From the NCBI RefSeq assembly GCF_040954645.1, contig NC_092806.1:114310458-114374457 (forward strand): 64,000 nt of DNA. The letters run 5' to 3'. Shown piece after piece: positions 11,861-23,431 of this stretch. A program made the translations under genes and the position numbers. Position 1 is the stretch's first letter. Each line of letters opens with the position of its first letter. The DNA is from Diabrotica undecimpunctata (lineage: Eukaryota; Arthropoda; Insecta; Coleoptera; Chrysomelidae). Under the pieces are notes generated by a model. It worked only from the letters and a program-made list of their open reading frames with translations, was not told the DNA's origin and searched no databases.

Positions 11861-13795
11861 GAGAAGCTATGCATAGTGTTACCCAAAATCGGTTTTGGTC
11901 TTGTTTTTGCGTTTTCACCTAATGTTAGCAAGACCAATACTAAAACTGACCGTGCAAGATTTGAGCAAGAACAAGGCTAAGCCTGCTAAGTCTTTTTAGA
12001 AAGTGTAGTAGTTTGGTTATATGCTTAGACTCTATAAGACACAAAAAAATATGTAATAAAAATTTGGAAAATTGGACTTATGCGCATTACGAACAATACC
12101 ATAAACATACATAGCGAATCAAAATATTCATTAATTAAACACTTGACAATTTGACACATATTCAGAGATATAATTACAATTACATTATATCCCAGCAGAC
12201 GACTTCTTCGATCTGAAATTAATTTTCCAGATTTTGAGAATAGCCGCCCTCTAATCATAAAATAATCTTCTTGCGTTGTGACGCCGACAGTAATATGATA
12301 GCTGATAAAAAATATAATAAGGTTAGCATATCTACTGTTCAGGACACCCACTTAATAATTCAATTTTTTCCCTTATTATAATTTAGTTAGGAGGAATCTA
12401 AATACCACAAATCTTATCGGCCTAAGACTAAACATCGTTCCTGCTGAGTGTGCGATGCGATCATTGGGTTAAACAAAATATGCTAAAAGAGCGCGGTTAA
12501 TATTCAAAAGTAACGTGACAAATCAATAACAGACAATGCCGGCTACAGTGTAAACAAAATACCGACATATTTAAAGTAACGAAGTAACTAAAAGTATTTT
12601 TATTTATATACATGGTGTGTATGTTCAGTAAACTGTATTACTTTGTATTAATTCTTGGTCAAAAAAATTGATATAAAGTAAGAGTAATGTCAAAGCTATT
12701 ACGCACTGTTCTGTAATTTAATTTTTAGTCTTTTATTTAAATAAATGGCAAAATGTATATCTCTTTTATTCCATTTCATATAAGGTGAGGGTCCATCAAT
12801 CCCTTTCTAGACAGATAATGTTCTTTAAAATACAGTCAAGTTTATGTCATTAATTTGTTTTTTTTTTGTGTTTTAACCATGTTTTAGCACATGTAAGCTT
12901 ATTAAATGCAAACATTTATAAAGAAACAGATTGATTCCCTTGGGATATGATAGATAGCTCAGTTATGCTGCAAGACCAAGACCAAGAGCGCAATACCAAG
13001 ATCAAGGCCTAGATCAGGTGTATTGGCGCAAGACCAAGACCAAGACTGTCTAAGTCTCGTTGCATTTGGGCAACACTAGCTATGCAGCATAAAACAGTTC
13101 ATACAAAGGAACATAAGACATTATACTATGATTGTAACATAATTAACATTGATGGTACCCAATACTTTACTTGCAATAATTAAAAATATACTTCTTTCTT
13201 TAGGATATTAGCCCAACTATACAGTTAGGACTGACTAATCTGGTGGATCAATTAAACTGAAAGAAGTGTGCCCATCCATACTCATTTGCAAACTGAGAGA
13301 TCCAGGACAAGTTTCGGTCAGTTATTAGAAAACACATGCTGGACATACAGGAGAATTGATAACCATGTATCTGTCAAAAGCACAAGAAAAAAATGTTGTA
13401 GAAGTTAACATCTGAGGTACCACCCAGTAAAATTTTAGAAAATTGGAAACACCAAAAATATAAAGACTTGCCCTATTAACATGTAAAGATCTCACAAATT
13501 TGTATAATAGGTACCTATTCACAAGAAACGATATCAAAATGACATGGTAGCAACAAAATTAAAGGTTCAGGAATGGAACGCTAACAAGAACTATGCTTCC
13601 TTATTCAAGAAGGAAGGTAAACACTTTTTATAACTGACAAATATAATTAAAGTTACTCCAATTTGCCTTGTGTAAATATTTATCCTTGTGTGGCTCATAT
13701 AACAAACTTTACTCTAACAGAATCAACATTCATTCCTTGATATGTAATATACGATAAACATTTTTAAATACTATATCTGCTAAGTTTGTAGTTAT
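11861..13795. other. Intronic region without gene; AAGACCAAGACC-type repeat
   Basis: No coding sequence is recognised. CAAGACCAAGACCAAGA-type strings occur at about 12980-13050, and related, partly inverted strings (TTGGTCTTG, GCAAGACCAATAC) at about 11895-11945. These suggest a small dispersed repeat. Confidence 0.45.
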
Positions 13796-13967
13796 TTAAT
13801 TACTATTTAAATGGGAATAAGCCACAATTAAAGGTTAAAATACGTTTATTGACGTTTCAATTTCCACTTCGAAAATTTTGAGAACGATTTCCGAAGTGGA
13901 AATTGAAACGTCAATAAACGTATTTTAACCTTTAATTGTGGCTTATTCCCATTTAAATAGTAATTAA
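13796..13967. repeat. 76-bp inverted repeat with hammerhead-like core, 20-bp spacer
   Basis: The arms 13796-13871 and 13892-13967 are reverse complements. On the plus strand the right arm follows a hairpin-forming string, CGATTTCC / GGAAATTG, and then reads AAACGTC: the GAAA-ACGU-C layout of a minimal hammerhead with stem III reduced to ACGU. The conserved CUGAUGA is not present (TTGAGAA in its place). The two arms face outward, as at the other three loci of this type in the window. Confidence 0.75.
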
Positions 13968-14555
13968 TTTAAAATGCCACAAGAAAATAGCTTCAGGACA
14001 ATATGTAGTTATTTACTTTCTACATTTAAGTTAATTTTGTTACGGAGATGATGGTGGTGGTAGTAGTTAATGTGGCAAATTTACTGGTTTAATTAAACCT
14101 TACCATACTCCCTCGTGTAATAAATCTCACACTTGTCAGAAATCAACAACTTTCATTTCTTAACTCTTTCTAATATTGGAACACAATAACTGACATATCG
14201 TCTGTGAGACTACCCCAAATAAAAATAATTTCTTTGCATGTTTCTTGTGAAATTCAGTTAAAATATATTTTAATCTTCTTAATTACATTCATTTGCAATA
14301 ACATATTTTCAATAAATATCAAAAATCAACACAAAGTAATTGAAAAAAGAATTATTACTTTGGAAACCGAAAAATATAAACCAAGTGTAACACTTAAAAA
14401 GTTTACAGTAAAAAAATAATTATAAATTATTATTAACTAATATAGATCTATAAAACTTCTTAGGGGATATAACAAAATGTATATGAAGTAAACACACACT
14501 TGAAAAAGTAAATTATAAATTAAAACATTATAAATTAGGCAGACATTATAAATTA
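13968..14555. other. AT-rich non-coding stretch
   Basis: No gene is recognised. AAATTATAAATTA-type strings recur at 14415-14560. Confidence 0.45.
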
Positions 14556-14559
14556 AAGT

Positions 14560-16470
14560 AAGTTATAAAAGTAAATACAAAGGTATTTAGTCATTCGTTT
14601 TTTTTTACTTGGGCAAATCGAGCCTATTTTTCTTTTTTCCAAGATGTCGCCATCTCTATCGCAGTTATTTCTTGAATACTTAATACCTGATGTATACAAA
14701 TTTATTTATTTCTCTTGGAATATAATTCTAGATCTTCGCATATGTGGTTCAACTAACTGTTTTGCCAATTGTTTTAGAAAATTAGATTTTTCCGATATTG
14801 TAGGATTGTCTTTGTATGCCTGCTGAACTACGTATGCATTGATGCAAGATATACCTACAATTCTAAAAAATATTCCCATTGGCCACATTTGGGTACGACG
14901 TCTGCAAGTACTTTCGGAACATTTCTCAGATCTACTGAGTCGACTCCTTTGGTCGTATTGTACAACGATACAATTTTTGGCTTTTCGTTTGCAACACAGT
15001 GTCTGTACAATGGTGCATGGAGTATATAAGAATTGTAGCTTTTCCTCTTTTACAGCATATGACACCAATGTCATCTGTTCAGTAAAACCATATAGGGTGC
15101 TTCTATCTCCTTTCTATTTGGTAGAAAAGAATTTTTTTATTCCCACTCTTTTTATTTTTTTTTTTATGGTTCCCACGTAAGTCAAGCCATTTTTCCCTAA
15201 AAGTTGCACTAACTCAATCGATAAAAACCAATTATCTGCGGTGACATTTCGATTTGTTTTGAACAATGGACAAGAAAGTGGTAAAAGAGATTGAGTTAGC
15301 TTCGAAACTTTTTTATTTTCTAATAGTTCACGCCCATCAGAGTCCTTCCCGCAATATGTACAGCTATTATACAAATACCTGTTCCTCGCATCTGAGACAC
15401 ATCAGTTTGAGACCATATTTGTCGGGTTTGTTCGGCATGAACATTTTAAATTTGCATCTGCCCCGAAAACTAACTATAATAGCATCCCATCGACACATAT
15501 AGTCTGGCCAACTGAATATATGTTTTGATTATCAAAACGAAGACATGCTAACAGCACAGCAAACCCATCTTTACTCATAACACACCGAAAAATGTCTCTT
15601 CCAGTACCATACGTAGCAAAAATGGTGCGAATATACTCATGATTTGAGATGAAAACGGCAGTATAAATTAGCATACCCAAAAATGCTTTCATTTCAATCA
15701 AATCCGTGTCACGAATTTCACTTCTATCAGTTTTTTGTATTGTTCCAGATAACTACAGATTTTAGCATTGGTCTAGTGAATAATTTGCTCAATCATCTCT
15801 GTAGAAAACAGTAAATTCCAAACATCTAAAGGGGATGCATTATTTCCAAACGGACGAGCAGAATTCTTTAGACCAGGAAGTTTTATATCTTTATTATGTT
15901 TCAAAGTTCTCCCTCGTGTAGGTATAACTTCTTGCGCCGCCCATTTAAAACGATTTTTGCCGAAAATATTATTTTGATTAGATGAGTCATCTTACTCAAT
16001 ATTTTCGTCTTCGCCACTCTCTTCCGATATTTCAGATGCTGTATCCTGCTTACTTTCGATAGCACAATCATATTCTGCATTCTCTATTTCACTTCCACCA
16101 CTATCACATTCTTCGTACCATTTCGTAACTGTTTTTTCATAATTATCATCCATAAAATGCACACTCTTTGAGGAATGTGCTTTATTACTCATTTTGACCA
16201 CTTTTAAGTATCACAACTTAACAGTAAACAAATAATCCACGTCTAATAATAGTTACTCTCATACTGATGTATCGTCTGACATATTATGCCTAACTTTTAT
16301 TGTCGGATAATTTCGGTTCAGTTCGAGATCTAATTCTAATATTTGGTAACTATAAATACTATTTGAGAGTATACTGACGAAAAACTAAATATTTTATTAA
16401 TTACAGTAGATATTACAGTTTTAAAAACAGCCGTAGTCTGGTAGACTACGCGTCGGTACTTAAGGGTTAA
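14560..16470 (-). pseudogene. piggyBac-like element, full-length but decayed
   Basis: Minus-strand piggyBac transposase remnant. It starts at about 16193 (MVKMSNKAHSS) with an acidic N-terminal region (SEIENAEYDCAIES, SEESGEDENIE) and continues through KAFLGMLIYTAVF and DIFRCVMSKDGFAVLLACLRF. The third catalytic Asp context (TKGVDSVDL) follows. Near 14600 the cysteine-rich tail reads CPSKKKRMTKY. Many stops and frameshifts separate these blocks. At the 5' side, 16467-16470 is TTAA, followed inward (minus strand) by CCCTTAAGTACCGACGCG, a TTAACCC start typical of piggyBac termini. Just inside lies the hairpin GTAGTCTGGTAGACTAC. The opposite terminus was not found. It differs in sequence from the copies at 1945-3466 and 29122-30781. 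Confidence 0.8.
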
Positions 16471-16885
16471 ATAACTAGTTGTAAGTTATTGTCTTTTTAT
16501 CATCATCATTTGATATTGTAGTATTATAATAATTCTAATTTATTGTTTTTATTTATTATTAAAGGTTCTATTTATAACACTTACAAATTTATTAAAGTCT
16601 TTAATACTAATTTATTTCACAATATTTATTTATCGCGTACAATTATATTTTCGGACTCAAACTAACTGTTCTTCAAAAACTTTCGTGTTTATACTAAAAA
16701 TACAGTTATTCTCGAGGGGGCATTTGACCTTCCAGAACTTCTCCGATCGTCGTGGAGCCAAACAGGTCTTTTACCGTAGGGGACTAGACATTTCTGCCGG
16801 CAGGTATATGATCTGGAAAATACTTGAATGAGAAAGGATATTAGTCATAAATATGTTTACAGTTTTGAGTCGTATGACACGTCAT
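16471..16885. other. No gene seen
   Basis: AT-rich sequence rich in ATTATTATT-type runs, with a short GC-richer block at 16710-16800 that I do not recognise. Confidence 0.4.
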
Positions 16886-16889
16886 TATC

Positions 16890-17410
16890 TATCGTAACAA
16901 TATACAACCCTTTTTGGATCTTGGCCTGTTTAAGAACACTAAGGTATATCTTCTTTACATACAATTTTCTTTCACTTGTTTATATATGTGGCTCAAGACT
17001 TTTCCTTCAGAATTAGCCAATTGACTTTCTTCACTTTTAGTAAATGTCCAGGCTTCAGATCCATTTGTGAATAACTGGTCGTATTAAGGTTTTATATAAT
17101 TGGAACTTAGTTTTTTCTTGTAATATTACCTGATCTTAGTTACTTAATTAAGCCACGGTAGCTTTTATTAGCTATGAATATTCTTCTTCCCCTTTCTTCG
17201 TCAATGTTAATATTGCATGTAACTAGGGATCCTAAGTATATAAAGCTTTTCACACTTTCAATGTTATACTCTGCTATAGTTAGGTTTTGTAATGACTGAT
17301 TTCCTGATGTTTTGCCTACATACTTATATTCCGTTTTATCTTGATTGGTTTTCAGTCTGATTATCTTTTTAAGTGTGGTATTTAATAGTATACACGACAA
17401 GGTGTCGCTG
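16890..17410 (-). pseudogene. LINE reverse transcriptase C-terminal fragment
   Basis: On the minus strand the 86-residue frame at 17140-17400 contains NIESVKSFIYLGSLVTCNIN followed by a DEERGRRIFIANKSYRGL-like block. Then, in shifted frames, come KFQLYKTLIRPVI and SEAWTFTKSEESQLANSEGK. These are the post-catalytic blocks of the LINE family also seen at 33001-34552. The 3' edge near 16890-16930 resembles the 3' UTR of that LINE (TTGGCCTG). Confidence 0.65.
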
Positions 17411-17559
17411 GTCTAATTTTACTTTTCTTTTTTAGGGTTTTTTTGCCAGTATTATTAATTGAGTGGTTAATTTAAACTCTGTCATTGCTTGGATTAGATA
17501 TTCTCGATTTATGTATAACCATATTTGGGAAAAACTATCAAATCCAGGTATGAGTAGGA

Positions 17560-17755
17560 AACTAATGAATTTGTCAGAGGTAAGTTAAAACAAACGAATG
17601 TTATCCAGGAAAAAACCAATCGAAGTCTGCAAATGGAAAACTTAAAAAATTTCATAAAAGAATTAGATGACGAAAGTTTTACCAAATTTCTGAAAGACAT
17701 TCAAAGAACAATGCCTAAGGCGAAAAATGTTCCAATAAAAAAAGGAACTGAGTAA
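17560..17755 (+). other. Short unexplained open frame with charged C-terminus
   Basis: A plus-strand frame reads QMENLKNFIKELDDESFTKF, then LKDIQRTMPKAK, and ends NVPIKKGTE before a TAA at 17753. It is hydrophilic and helix-prone and does not look like the neighbouring LINEs. I do not recognise it. It could be the last exon of an unidentified gene or a retroposed 3' end; the upstream frame is not clean. Confidence 0.25.
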
Positions 17756-18209
17756 ACATTAAATTTAATTAACCATAATTTTTGGAGCTCACAAGTATTT
17801 TTTGTTTTGTATCTGTATTGAATTTTTATTATATGTAGTTGTATAGGCTTATTTACAAAAATGTTAGTTAATTTAACATTATTATAGATTTTTCTTGATT
17901 AGCAGTGTAGTGAAATTTATTAAAAGGATTATATGTATGCATACTTACTGAATTTTAAAGCCATGTTAAATAATGATGTTATTTACTTTTATATTAGAGT
18001 TGTATTTTTAAATCAGGGTGTACTGGGTCCTAGGCGAGAATTAGAGTGGTTTTACCTTCGCCATTGAACCAAAAAGACCAACAGAATTCAGTGTTTCAAA
18101 AATGAAAGTGGAATAACGTTAATTTTGATTTATGCAAGGCAGGTCCACAACAGCAATTTTTATTATACAACAGCTAATAGAAAATTTTAGACTGAAAGAG
18201 AAACGTTCG

Positions 18210-19538
18210 TATTCATAGTCCGCCTCCAGCGCGTCGCTGGCTGTTCACCACCATATCTATGTTTCATAGTCGACCTACAGCCTGGTTGACGCAAGCGTAA
18301 AGCATCTTTATCCGAACAGTCGCTGGCATGTCGCTGGATACGCGCCAGTCGCTTTCATAATGATCTCACACTCGAATGACGCATGCCCTGTTTAGAGATT
18401 TTCGAAGGTTCGCCAGAGAAGGTATATGCATGCTCTGGCGATTCGCCCGTCAATTTGAAATACGTTTGCGATGGACGATTTACATCAATATTATGTAGTT
18501 AACCGAGAAATAAATGAACAAAACGATATATTACAAGTACCCAGAAGATATATAAGGGACATGCAAAATCCATTACACTTTTATAATGATAATGAATTTA
18601 GAGGTATAGATTTCGAAAACAAACAGTTATTGAAATAATGTTGCCAGTAATATATGATGAAATGGTGAAAATTAATCGACGTGGATTACCGTTTCCACCC
18701 ATTTTATGTCTTTTAGTTGCCTTGAGATTTTATGCTACTGGAAATTTTCAGGTAGGATAAATTAAAGAATTTATTTTTATTTAAACTAATATACTGAATG
18801 CAATCTATCTGTTGGTTGAATGATATTTGCGAAAACAATATCCTATGCATAGTCCAGGTTTTTTTTGTCACAATCAGCACACTCGTATATTGTGTTTTTT
18901 TTAAATTTTATCCATACAACATATTCTACATCGTTTTTTGTCACGTACTGGTTATATTTCAATATTTATAATGGTCTGACAACATTCCATCCTCTCTTGG
19001 TTGTATGTTCAGTCAAAGTATTGGCAAATTCAGAAGATCCTTTTTCCCTCCTCGTAGATTCGTCACTGACTACCCAACGCTTATCTACTCCCCATACAAT
19101 TGTAAAAAAAACCAGACATTTGCAAGAAAATTGCACTTTCATATCAAAAAAAACGAGTTATTTATCTCGTACTTTTTTTAAGCAAGGCGCAATATTTAAT
19201 TACTTAATATTATTATTAATATTAAAAACAATATATAAAGCTTTAATACTATTACCAATATTAAAAACTTTAATATATTATACATTATAATATGAATGAG
19301 TAGAAACGATTACATTTAAATTTGGCAAATTGTAACTCCAGTCGACTAGTTCACAAGTACGATTGCTGTAGATCCTTGTCATCAAATACGTCTACGTTTT
19401 CATATCGAGTAGTAAGTAACCGATCGCTCACTAGCGGTTCTCCGAGGATTGACTATGAAACAGGGGATGAAATCTCGATGGAGTGTTCGCTAACTGAAAA
19501 GCCGCCGGCGACTCTTCCTGGCGACGCACTATGAATAC
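18210..19538 (+). mobile_element. PIF/Harbinger DNA transposon, internally deleted
   Basis: The termini are inverted: GTATTCATAGT at 18210 and its complement ending at 19538. Similar subterminal strings follow (CGCGTCGCTGG / GCGTCGCCAGG), and an internal TGTTTCATAGTC-like repeat occurs near both ends (about 18262 and 19455). Inside lies the first exon of a HARBI1-type nuclease. The rest of the nuclease (the DDE triad) is absent, so it is non-autonomous now. No convincing 3-bp target duplication was found. Confidence 0.7.
18471..18751 (+). pseudogene. HARBI1-like transposase, first exon only
   Basis: The frame starts at MDDLHQYYVVNREINEQND and, after a one-base frameshift near 18600, continues as RKQTVIEIMLPVIYDEMVK, then NRRGLPFPPILCLLVALRF and YATGNFQ. 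It ends at a donor-like CAG|GTAGG. This is the conserved N-terminal helical region of Harbinger nucleases, ahead of the catalytic domain. The next exon is missing. Confidence 0.75.
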
Positions 19539-19539
19539 C

Positions 19540-20320
19540 AGTGAAAGACTTACACATAATATTTATTATTCTTGAGAAGGCATATGACAGAGTTACCAGA
19601 AATCTACTGTGGTGGACTCTAAGTACGAAATGAGTGCCAGCTGAATATGTGAGAATTGTGAAAGTAGGGCTTCACCAGGGTTCCGCGTTAAGCTCGTATT
19701 TATTCTCATTCGTGCTGGACAGATAACAGCTGAACTTCAAGGGGAGATCCTTGGTCTTTAATGTATGCCGATGATGCTGTATTGGTAGGATTAGAGCAGG
19801 ATGAATGAAATGGAAAGAGCTAAGTGGAAAGCTGTGTGATAGAAAGGTAACAATAAAACTAAAAGGTTCTATAGGGCTTCCTTTAAGACCATCTATTATG
19901 TAAGGTACTGAATGTTGGGCAGTAATAAAGAAGAATGAACACAAACTGCACATTGCTGAAATGCGAATGTTTCATTGGATGAGTAGAGTAACTACAAAAG
20001 ATGCAGTTAGGAATGTGTATATTAAAGAGAAAATTTGAGTGTGACTCCTATTGAAAAAAAAAAGAGAAAACATAGATTAAGGTGGCTAGGGTATACACAA
20101 TGTAGAGATGAAGACCATTACGTACAAAAAGTGGAGATATGCTTAGTCCCTGGAAGAAACAGAAGAGAAAGTCCAAAAATGGTGGCGAGCGACAGTTAGT
20201 CAGGATATGGTGATAAAAGGGATTCACATTGATATGGCACAGAATAGAAAGTTTGAAGGAAAATAATAAGAGAAGCTGACCACACATGGAGAAAGCCAAG
20301 AGAATAAATAATGATAATGA
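19540..20320 (+). pseudogene. LINE reverse transcriptase remnant, heavily decayed
   Basis: Through many stops the plus strand retains IILEKAYDRVTRNLLWWTL, VGLHQGSALSSYLFSFVLDR, then MSGKLCDRKVTIKLKG-like and GTECWAVIKKNEHKLHIAEM, and KHRLRWLGYTQCRDEDHYV. This order of motifs is an RTE-type LINE reverse transcriptase. It starts directly after the Harbinger terminus and ends before the pogo element. Confidence 0.7.
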
Positions 20321-20507
20321 TGAATGTTCTAAAAATAAAAATAATACGAGAACTAAACAAAAAGTATCTAATAAAAAAATTAAAACAATAATACCTAGAT
20401 ATTTAATAAAAAAGCATCACTAGGATATCAAAATAAAATGAAATAATACACTTAAATAGTGTAGTTTAAATAGTTTGAAATCTAAAGTTGGAACATATTT
20501 TTACCTA

Positions 20508-20531
20508 GGGTAGACTGGGGCTAGTTGTGCC
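20508..20531 (+). repeat. Left terminal inverted repeat of the pogo-type element
   Basis: GGGTAGACTGGGGCTAGTTG, matching the complement of 23252-23275 with small differences. The flanking TA is at 20506-20507. Confidence 0.85.
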
Positions 20532-20916
20532 ACTTTGGACAAAATAATTTTTAACATTTTTTTCGTAATTTTTAGGGCTGTTAGATTACTTTAATGAGGT
20601 ACTATTTTTAATTGGGAATCATTATTTGGGAACATCAGCAATTTTTAAGCAATACCTTACAGTATGTAAATAGTTTTACAAAATGCACATATTGTCACAA
20701 TTTGCCCCAATATGGGGTAAGTTGTGACGAACTTGGGGCAGGTTGTGACAGTAAATATTTTTAAATATAATAAACTTTAGTTGGAGAATAATAACAAAGT
20801 TTCCATAATAAATTTATTTTATAGTTAAGTATAGATACATAAATGTTTGATAAATGTTTATGTAAGAAACAAATGTGTAGAAAAACATCTAGTGAATTTA
20901 AAGTAAAATAAAAAAC

Positions 20917-22815
20917 TTAATCGCTATCGTCAATTTGTGCTGATTCTACTTGTAGTTCTGAAGAGTGGCAGTTTATACAAACATAATAAAGATCATCTTT
21001 TGTGCACTTTACATGAGCCCACCTCTTGCATTCCATACATTGCACCCAGTCTTCTCCTAACCTAGACTTTTTATATGGTCCCATACAAACTAAGCAAAAG
21101 TAATCTTCTTCCTCTTCTTCTGAGCTGTCTTCTCTTTTTCTTGTTGCGGTCTCTTTCTTTGGCGCTGCTTTTTTCTTAGGCAACAGTTGTTTTGAGTCAA
21201 ATAATTTTTTCTTTATTTTATCCTCTTTGCACTTTATTGTTTCCTTCCTCTTTAACTCTTCACTGCGAATTGTCCCCTTGACAGGTGTGCTAGTCAAAAT
21301 TGCAGATGTTAAGCTCTTGCGTTTTTTATTTTTTCGAGGACCAGCTTTTGGCAGAGGTCTTATATCCATAGGGCTGACAGGCAGAACTTCGGCATGGAAT
21401 GATCCTGGTAGGTTGGCCTGCGATGATCCTTGTTGATATGGTCCTGGTTGATAGGTATGGGAGGGTCCTGGCTGGTTAGCATAATATGACGACGGTTCAG
21501 GTTCATCGAGATGCTGAAACTCTTTAAGCTGCCCAGCACTGGCTTCCTCATTACCATCTACGATGTCAATAGGCCTATTCAAAGGTCGGTCGGTCACCGA
21601 AGAACACAGAAAGTCTTCTTCATTAAAAATGTTTCTATTGAATTCCCATATTCCTGTAGAACGAAATCCTGCCTGAACATTTGTTGGTGTTACAGCTTTA
21701 GGTAATGCTGTTTTCACTATACTTGGGATGTCATAAATTGAGACTGTGTTTCCAGGATGAGATTTCATCCATCCACACATGGCGTCGTTTAAAAACTTCT
21801 TAAATGGACCAAAAACGGAAACATCCAGTGGTTGAAGTCTATTTGTTGTATGGGGAGGGAACGATAAGAGAGTAATACCGTGCTCTGTACAATAGTCAAG
21901 GACTTCGATATATAGGTGAGCACTGTGGTTGTCTAACAGAACTAAAACCGGTGATTTCTTTGAGCACCTTACTTTTTTTACAAAATGCTTCATAAAAAAC
22001 AAAAAGTCCGGGCCTGTTATCCAGCCACTTGGGTTAGCAGTACCACAACAAGCTACTGGCCCATCACGTACAAAATGCTCCTTGTAAAACTTACGTGGAA
22101 AAACGAACATAGGAGGAACTGAGTTACCCTCTGCGTTAATAGCAAGAACCATAGTAACATTGGTCCCCCTCTCAGCTGAAGTGACACCACCAACTCTTTT
22201 CTCGCCTTTCTTCGCTATGATTTTTACCGGTTTTTGGACAGTCCCAGTCCCTGTCTCGTCTATATTCCAAATATCATTAGCTGTAAAATGGTTTTGACTT
22301 AATACTAATTCGAGGTTATCAAAAAAGAGTCCGACATTGTGCTTGTTGAAACTTGTACTCCGACTTAAGCTGGTAGCCTCAGGAACACGAATAGACACAT
22401 TATTGTTACGTTGCATGAACTTTGTAAACCAATCATTACTGGCGTGTTTTGTTGCTACCCAATTCTCAGGCACAAGAACTTTGTTCGCTATAGCAAATTC
22501 AAAAGCTAAACTTTTCATTTCTTTTGGGCTAATACCATAAAATATTTTCGCTGCCTGAACAGCATATTCACAGAGCTCTTCTTCTTGTTGTTGTGAAAAT
22601 ATCATTCGAGGTCTTTTGTAACCCATTTCTACCACTCCATCTGGATTGGTTTGTTGTTTTTTTATATATCTAAGTAAGGACATCCGGTTAACGCCATATT
22701 TTTCAGCTGCTTGCCTTAAACTACACGATCCAGACTTAACATCTAACGAAGCCGACTCGTAACTGTTTATATTACTCCGACCACGTTCCGTTTTCCTTTT
22801 ATAATTTCTCACCAT
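20917..22815 (-). CDS. Pogo/Tigger-like DDE transposase with C-terminal PHD-like finger
   Basis: Starting at MVRNYKRKTERGRS (22815) this encodes 632 residues; an upstream in-frame methionine at 22839 lies across a probable splice acceptor. The N-terminus (about residues 8-60) is a psq-type helix-turn-helix (GSCSLRQAAEKYGVNRMSL). A CENP-B/DDE_1 region follows: GISPKEMKSLAFEFA, NDWFTKFMQRN, the first catalytic Asp in IWNIDETG, the second in VLVLLDNHSAH, then LLSFPPHTTNRLQPLDVSVF with the third. A Pro/Gln/Ser-rich linker and a basic stretch with an EEEEED run lead to a Cys/His finger: CLVCMGPY, WVQCMECKRWAHVKCT, YYVCINC. Family members act in the nucleus to cut and paste elements at TA. There is no internal stop. 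The finger is PHD-like and may read chromatin; that is inference. Confidence 0.9.
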   Translation of the reverse strand: MVRNYKRKTERGRSNINSYESASLDVKSGSCSLRQAAEKYGVNRMSLLRYIKKQQTNPDGVVEMGYKRPRMIFSQQQEEELCEYAVQAAKIFYGISPKEMKSLAFEFAIANKVLVPENWVATKHASNDWFTKFMQRNNNVSIRVPEATSLSRSTSFNKHNVGLFFDNLELVLSQNHFTANDIWNIDETGTGTVQKPVKIIAKKGEKRVGGVTSAERGTNVTMVLAINAEGNSVPPMFVFPRKFYKEHFVRDGPVACCGTANPSGWITGPDFLFFMKHFVKKVRCSKKSPVLVLLDNHSAHLYIEVLDYCTEHGITLLSFPPHTTNRLQPLDVSVFGPFKKFLNDAMCGWMKSHPGNTVSIYDIPSIVKTALPKAVTPTNVQAGFRSTGIWEFNRNIFNEEDFLCSSVTDRPLNRPIDIVDGNEEASAGQLKEFQHLDEPEPSSYYANQPGPSHTYQPGPYQQGSSQANLPGSFHAEVLPVSPMDIRPLPKAGPRKNKKRKSLTSAILTSTPVKGTIRSEELKRKETIKCKEDKIKKKLFDSKQLLPKKKAAPKKETATRKREDSSEEEEEDYFCLVCMGPYKKSRLGEDWVQCMECKRWAHVKCTKDDLYYVCINCHSSELQVESAQIDDSD

Positions 22816-23251
22816 TATCTGTAACAAACCCATAAACATGCATTAAAATTAGTAGGGGCATGTTGTGACACTGTCACAATCTGCCCCAAGCCTTTCGTCA
22901 CAACTAGCCCCACCGTACGCCATTTTACATAAAGCCACTTGCACAGACCTTGACACGTCGTATAGAAACCAAACTGTGTCTTACTAGAGAGAAATAAACA
23001 AACTATCTACTACAACTAGAATAAGTTTCTTACCTTGTGGTTTGAAAGTGAAATAACAATTCAAAGACAACAGCAAAATTTTACTTCGTTACAACGAAAT
23101 GACATATAATTTTATAAAGCGGCAGAAACGCATAGCATCACAACCAAACTACACAAACAGACTGAGGACATGCGGACGTGGAATTCTGGGTAACCGGGCG
23201 ACGCTGCTACCTATGGTTAGTCTATAAAACTATTTGTCACAACATGCCCCT

Positions 23252-23275
23252 GTCACAACTAGCCCCGATCTACCC
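23252..23275 (-). repeat. Right terminal inverted repeat of the pogo-type element
   Basis: Reads CAACTAGCCCCGATCTACCC on the plus strand. It is followed by TA at 23276-23277. Confidence 0.85.
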
Positions 23276-23431
23276 TACATATCAAAAAAGGAAAATAATT
23301 ACATTTCTCATAAAACTGTAATAGTCAGCCTAAAAATGCAAAAGTCATCCACTTACTACCAATACCCAATTTTCATTTTAATAAACATGAAACCCACCAA
23401 ATTTTAAATTAAGACCAAATTATAAATAAGG

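Larger units (their letters stand above)
20508..23275 (-). mobile_element. Pogo-type DNA transposon, apparently complete
   Basis: This 2,768-bp element has inverted ends GGGTAGACTGGGGCTAGTTG (from 20508) and GGGTAGATCGGGGCTAGTTG (complement, ending 23275), flanked by TA at 20506-20507 and 23276-23277. Both subterminal regions carry several copies of a GGGGCnnnTTGTGAC motif in both orientations (about 20690-20755, 22850-22915, 23230-23270), probably transposase-binding sites. The transposase frame is uninterrupted. A 5' UTR intron is likely: donor GGTAAGAAAC near 23035, acceptor TTGTTACAG near 22818. An intact frame, matching ends and a preserved TA duplication suggest recent insertion. Confidence 0.85.

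Noticed and set aside
13796..13967. CRISPR-like or bacterial repeat array
   Set aside because: Single inverted pair in eukaryotic transposon-rich DNA, with no array of spacers.
18865..19290. 141-residue open frame inside the Harbinger element
   Set aside because: AT-rich, hydrophobic low-complexity translation without resemblance to the expected nuclease continuation.
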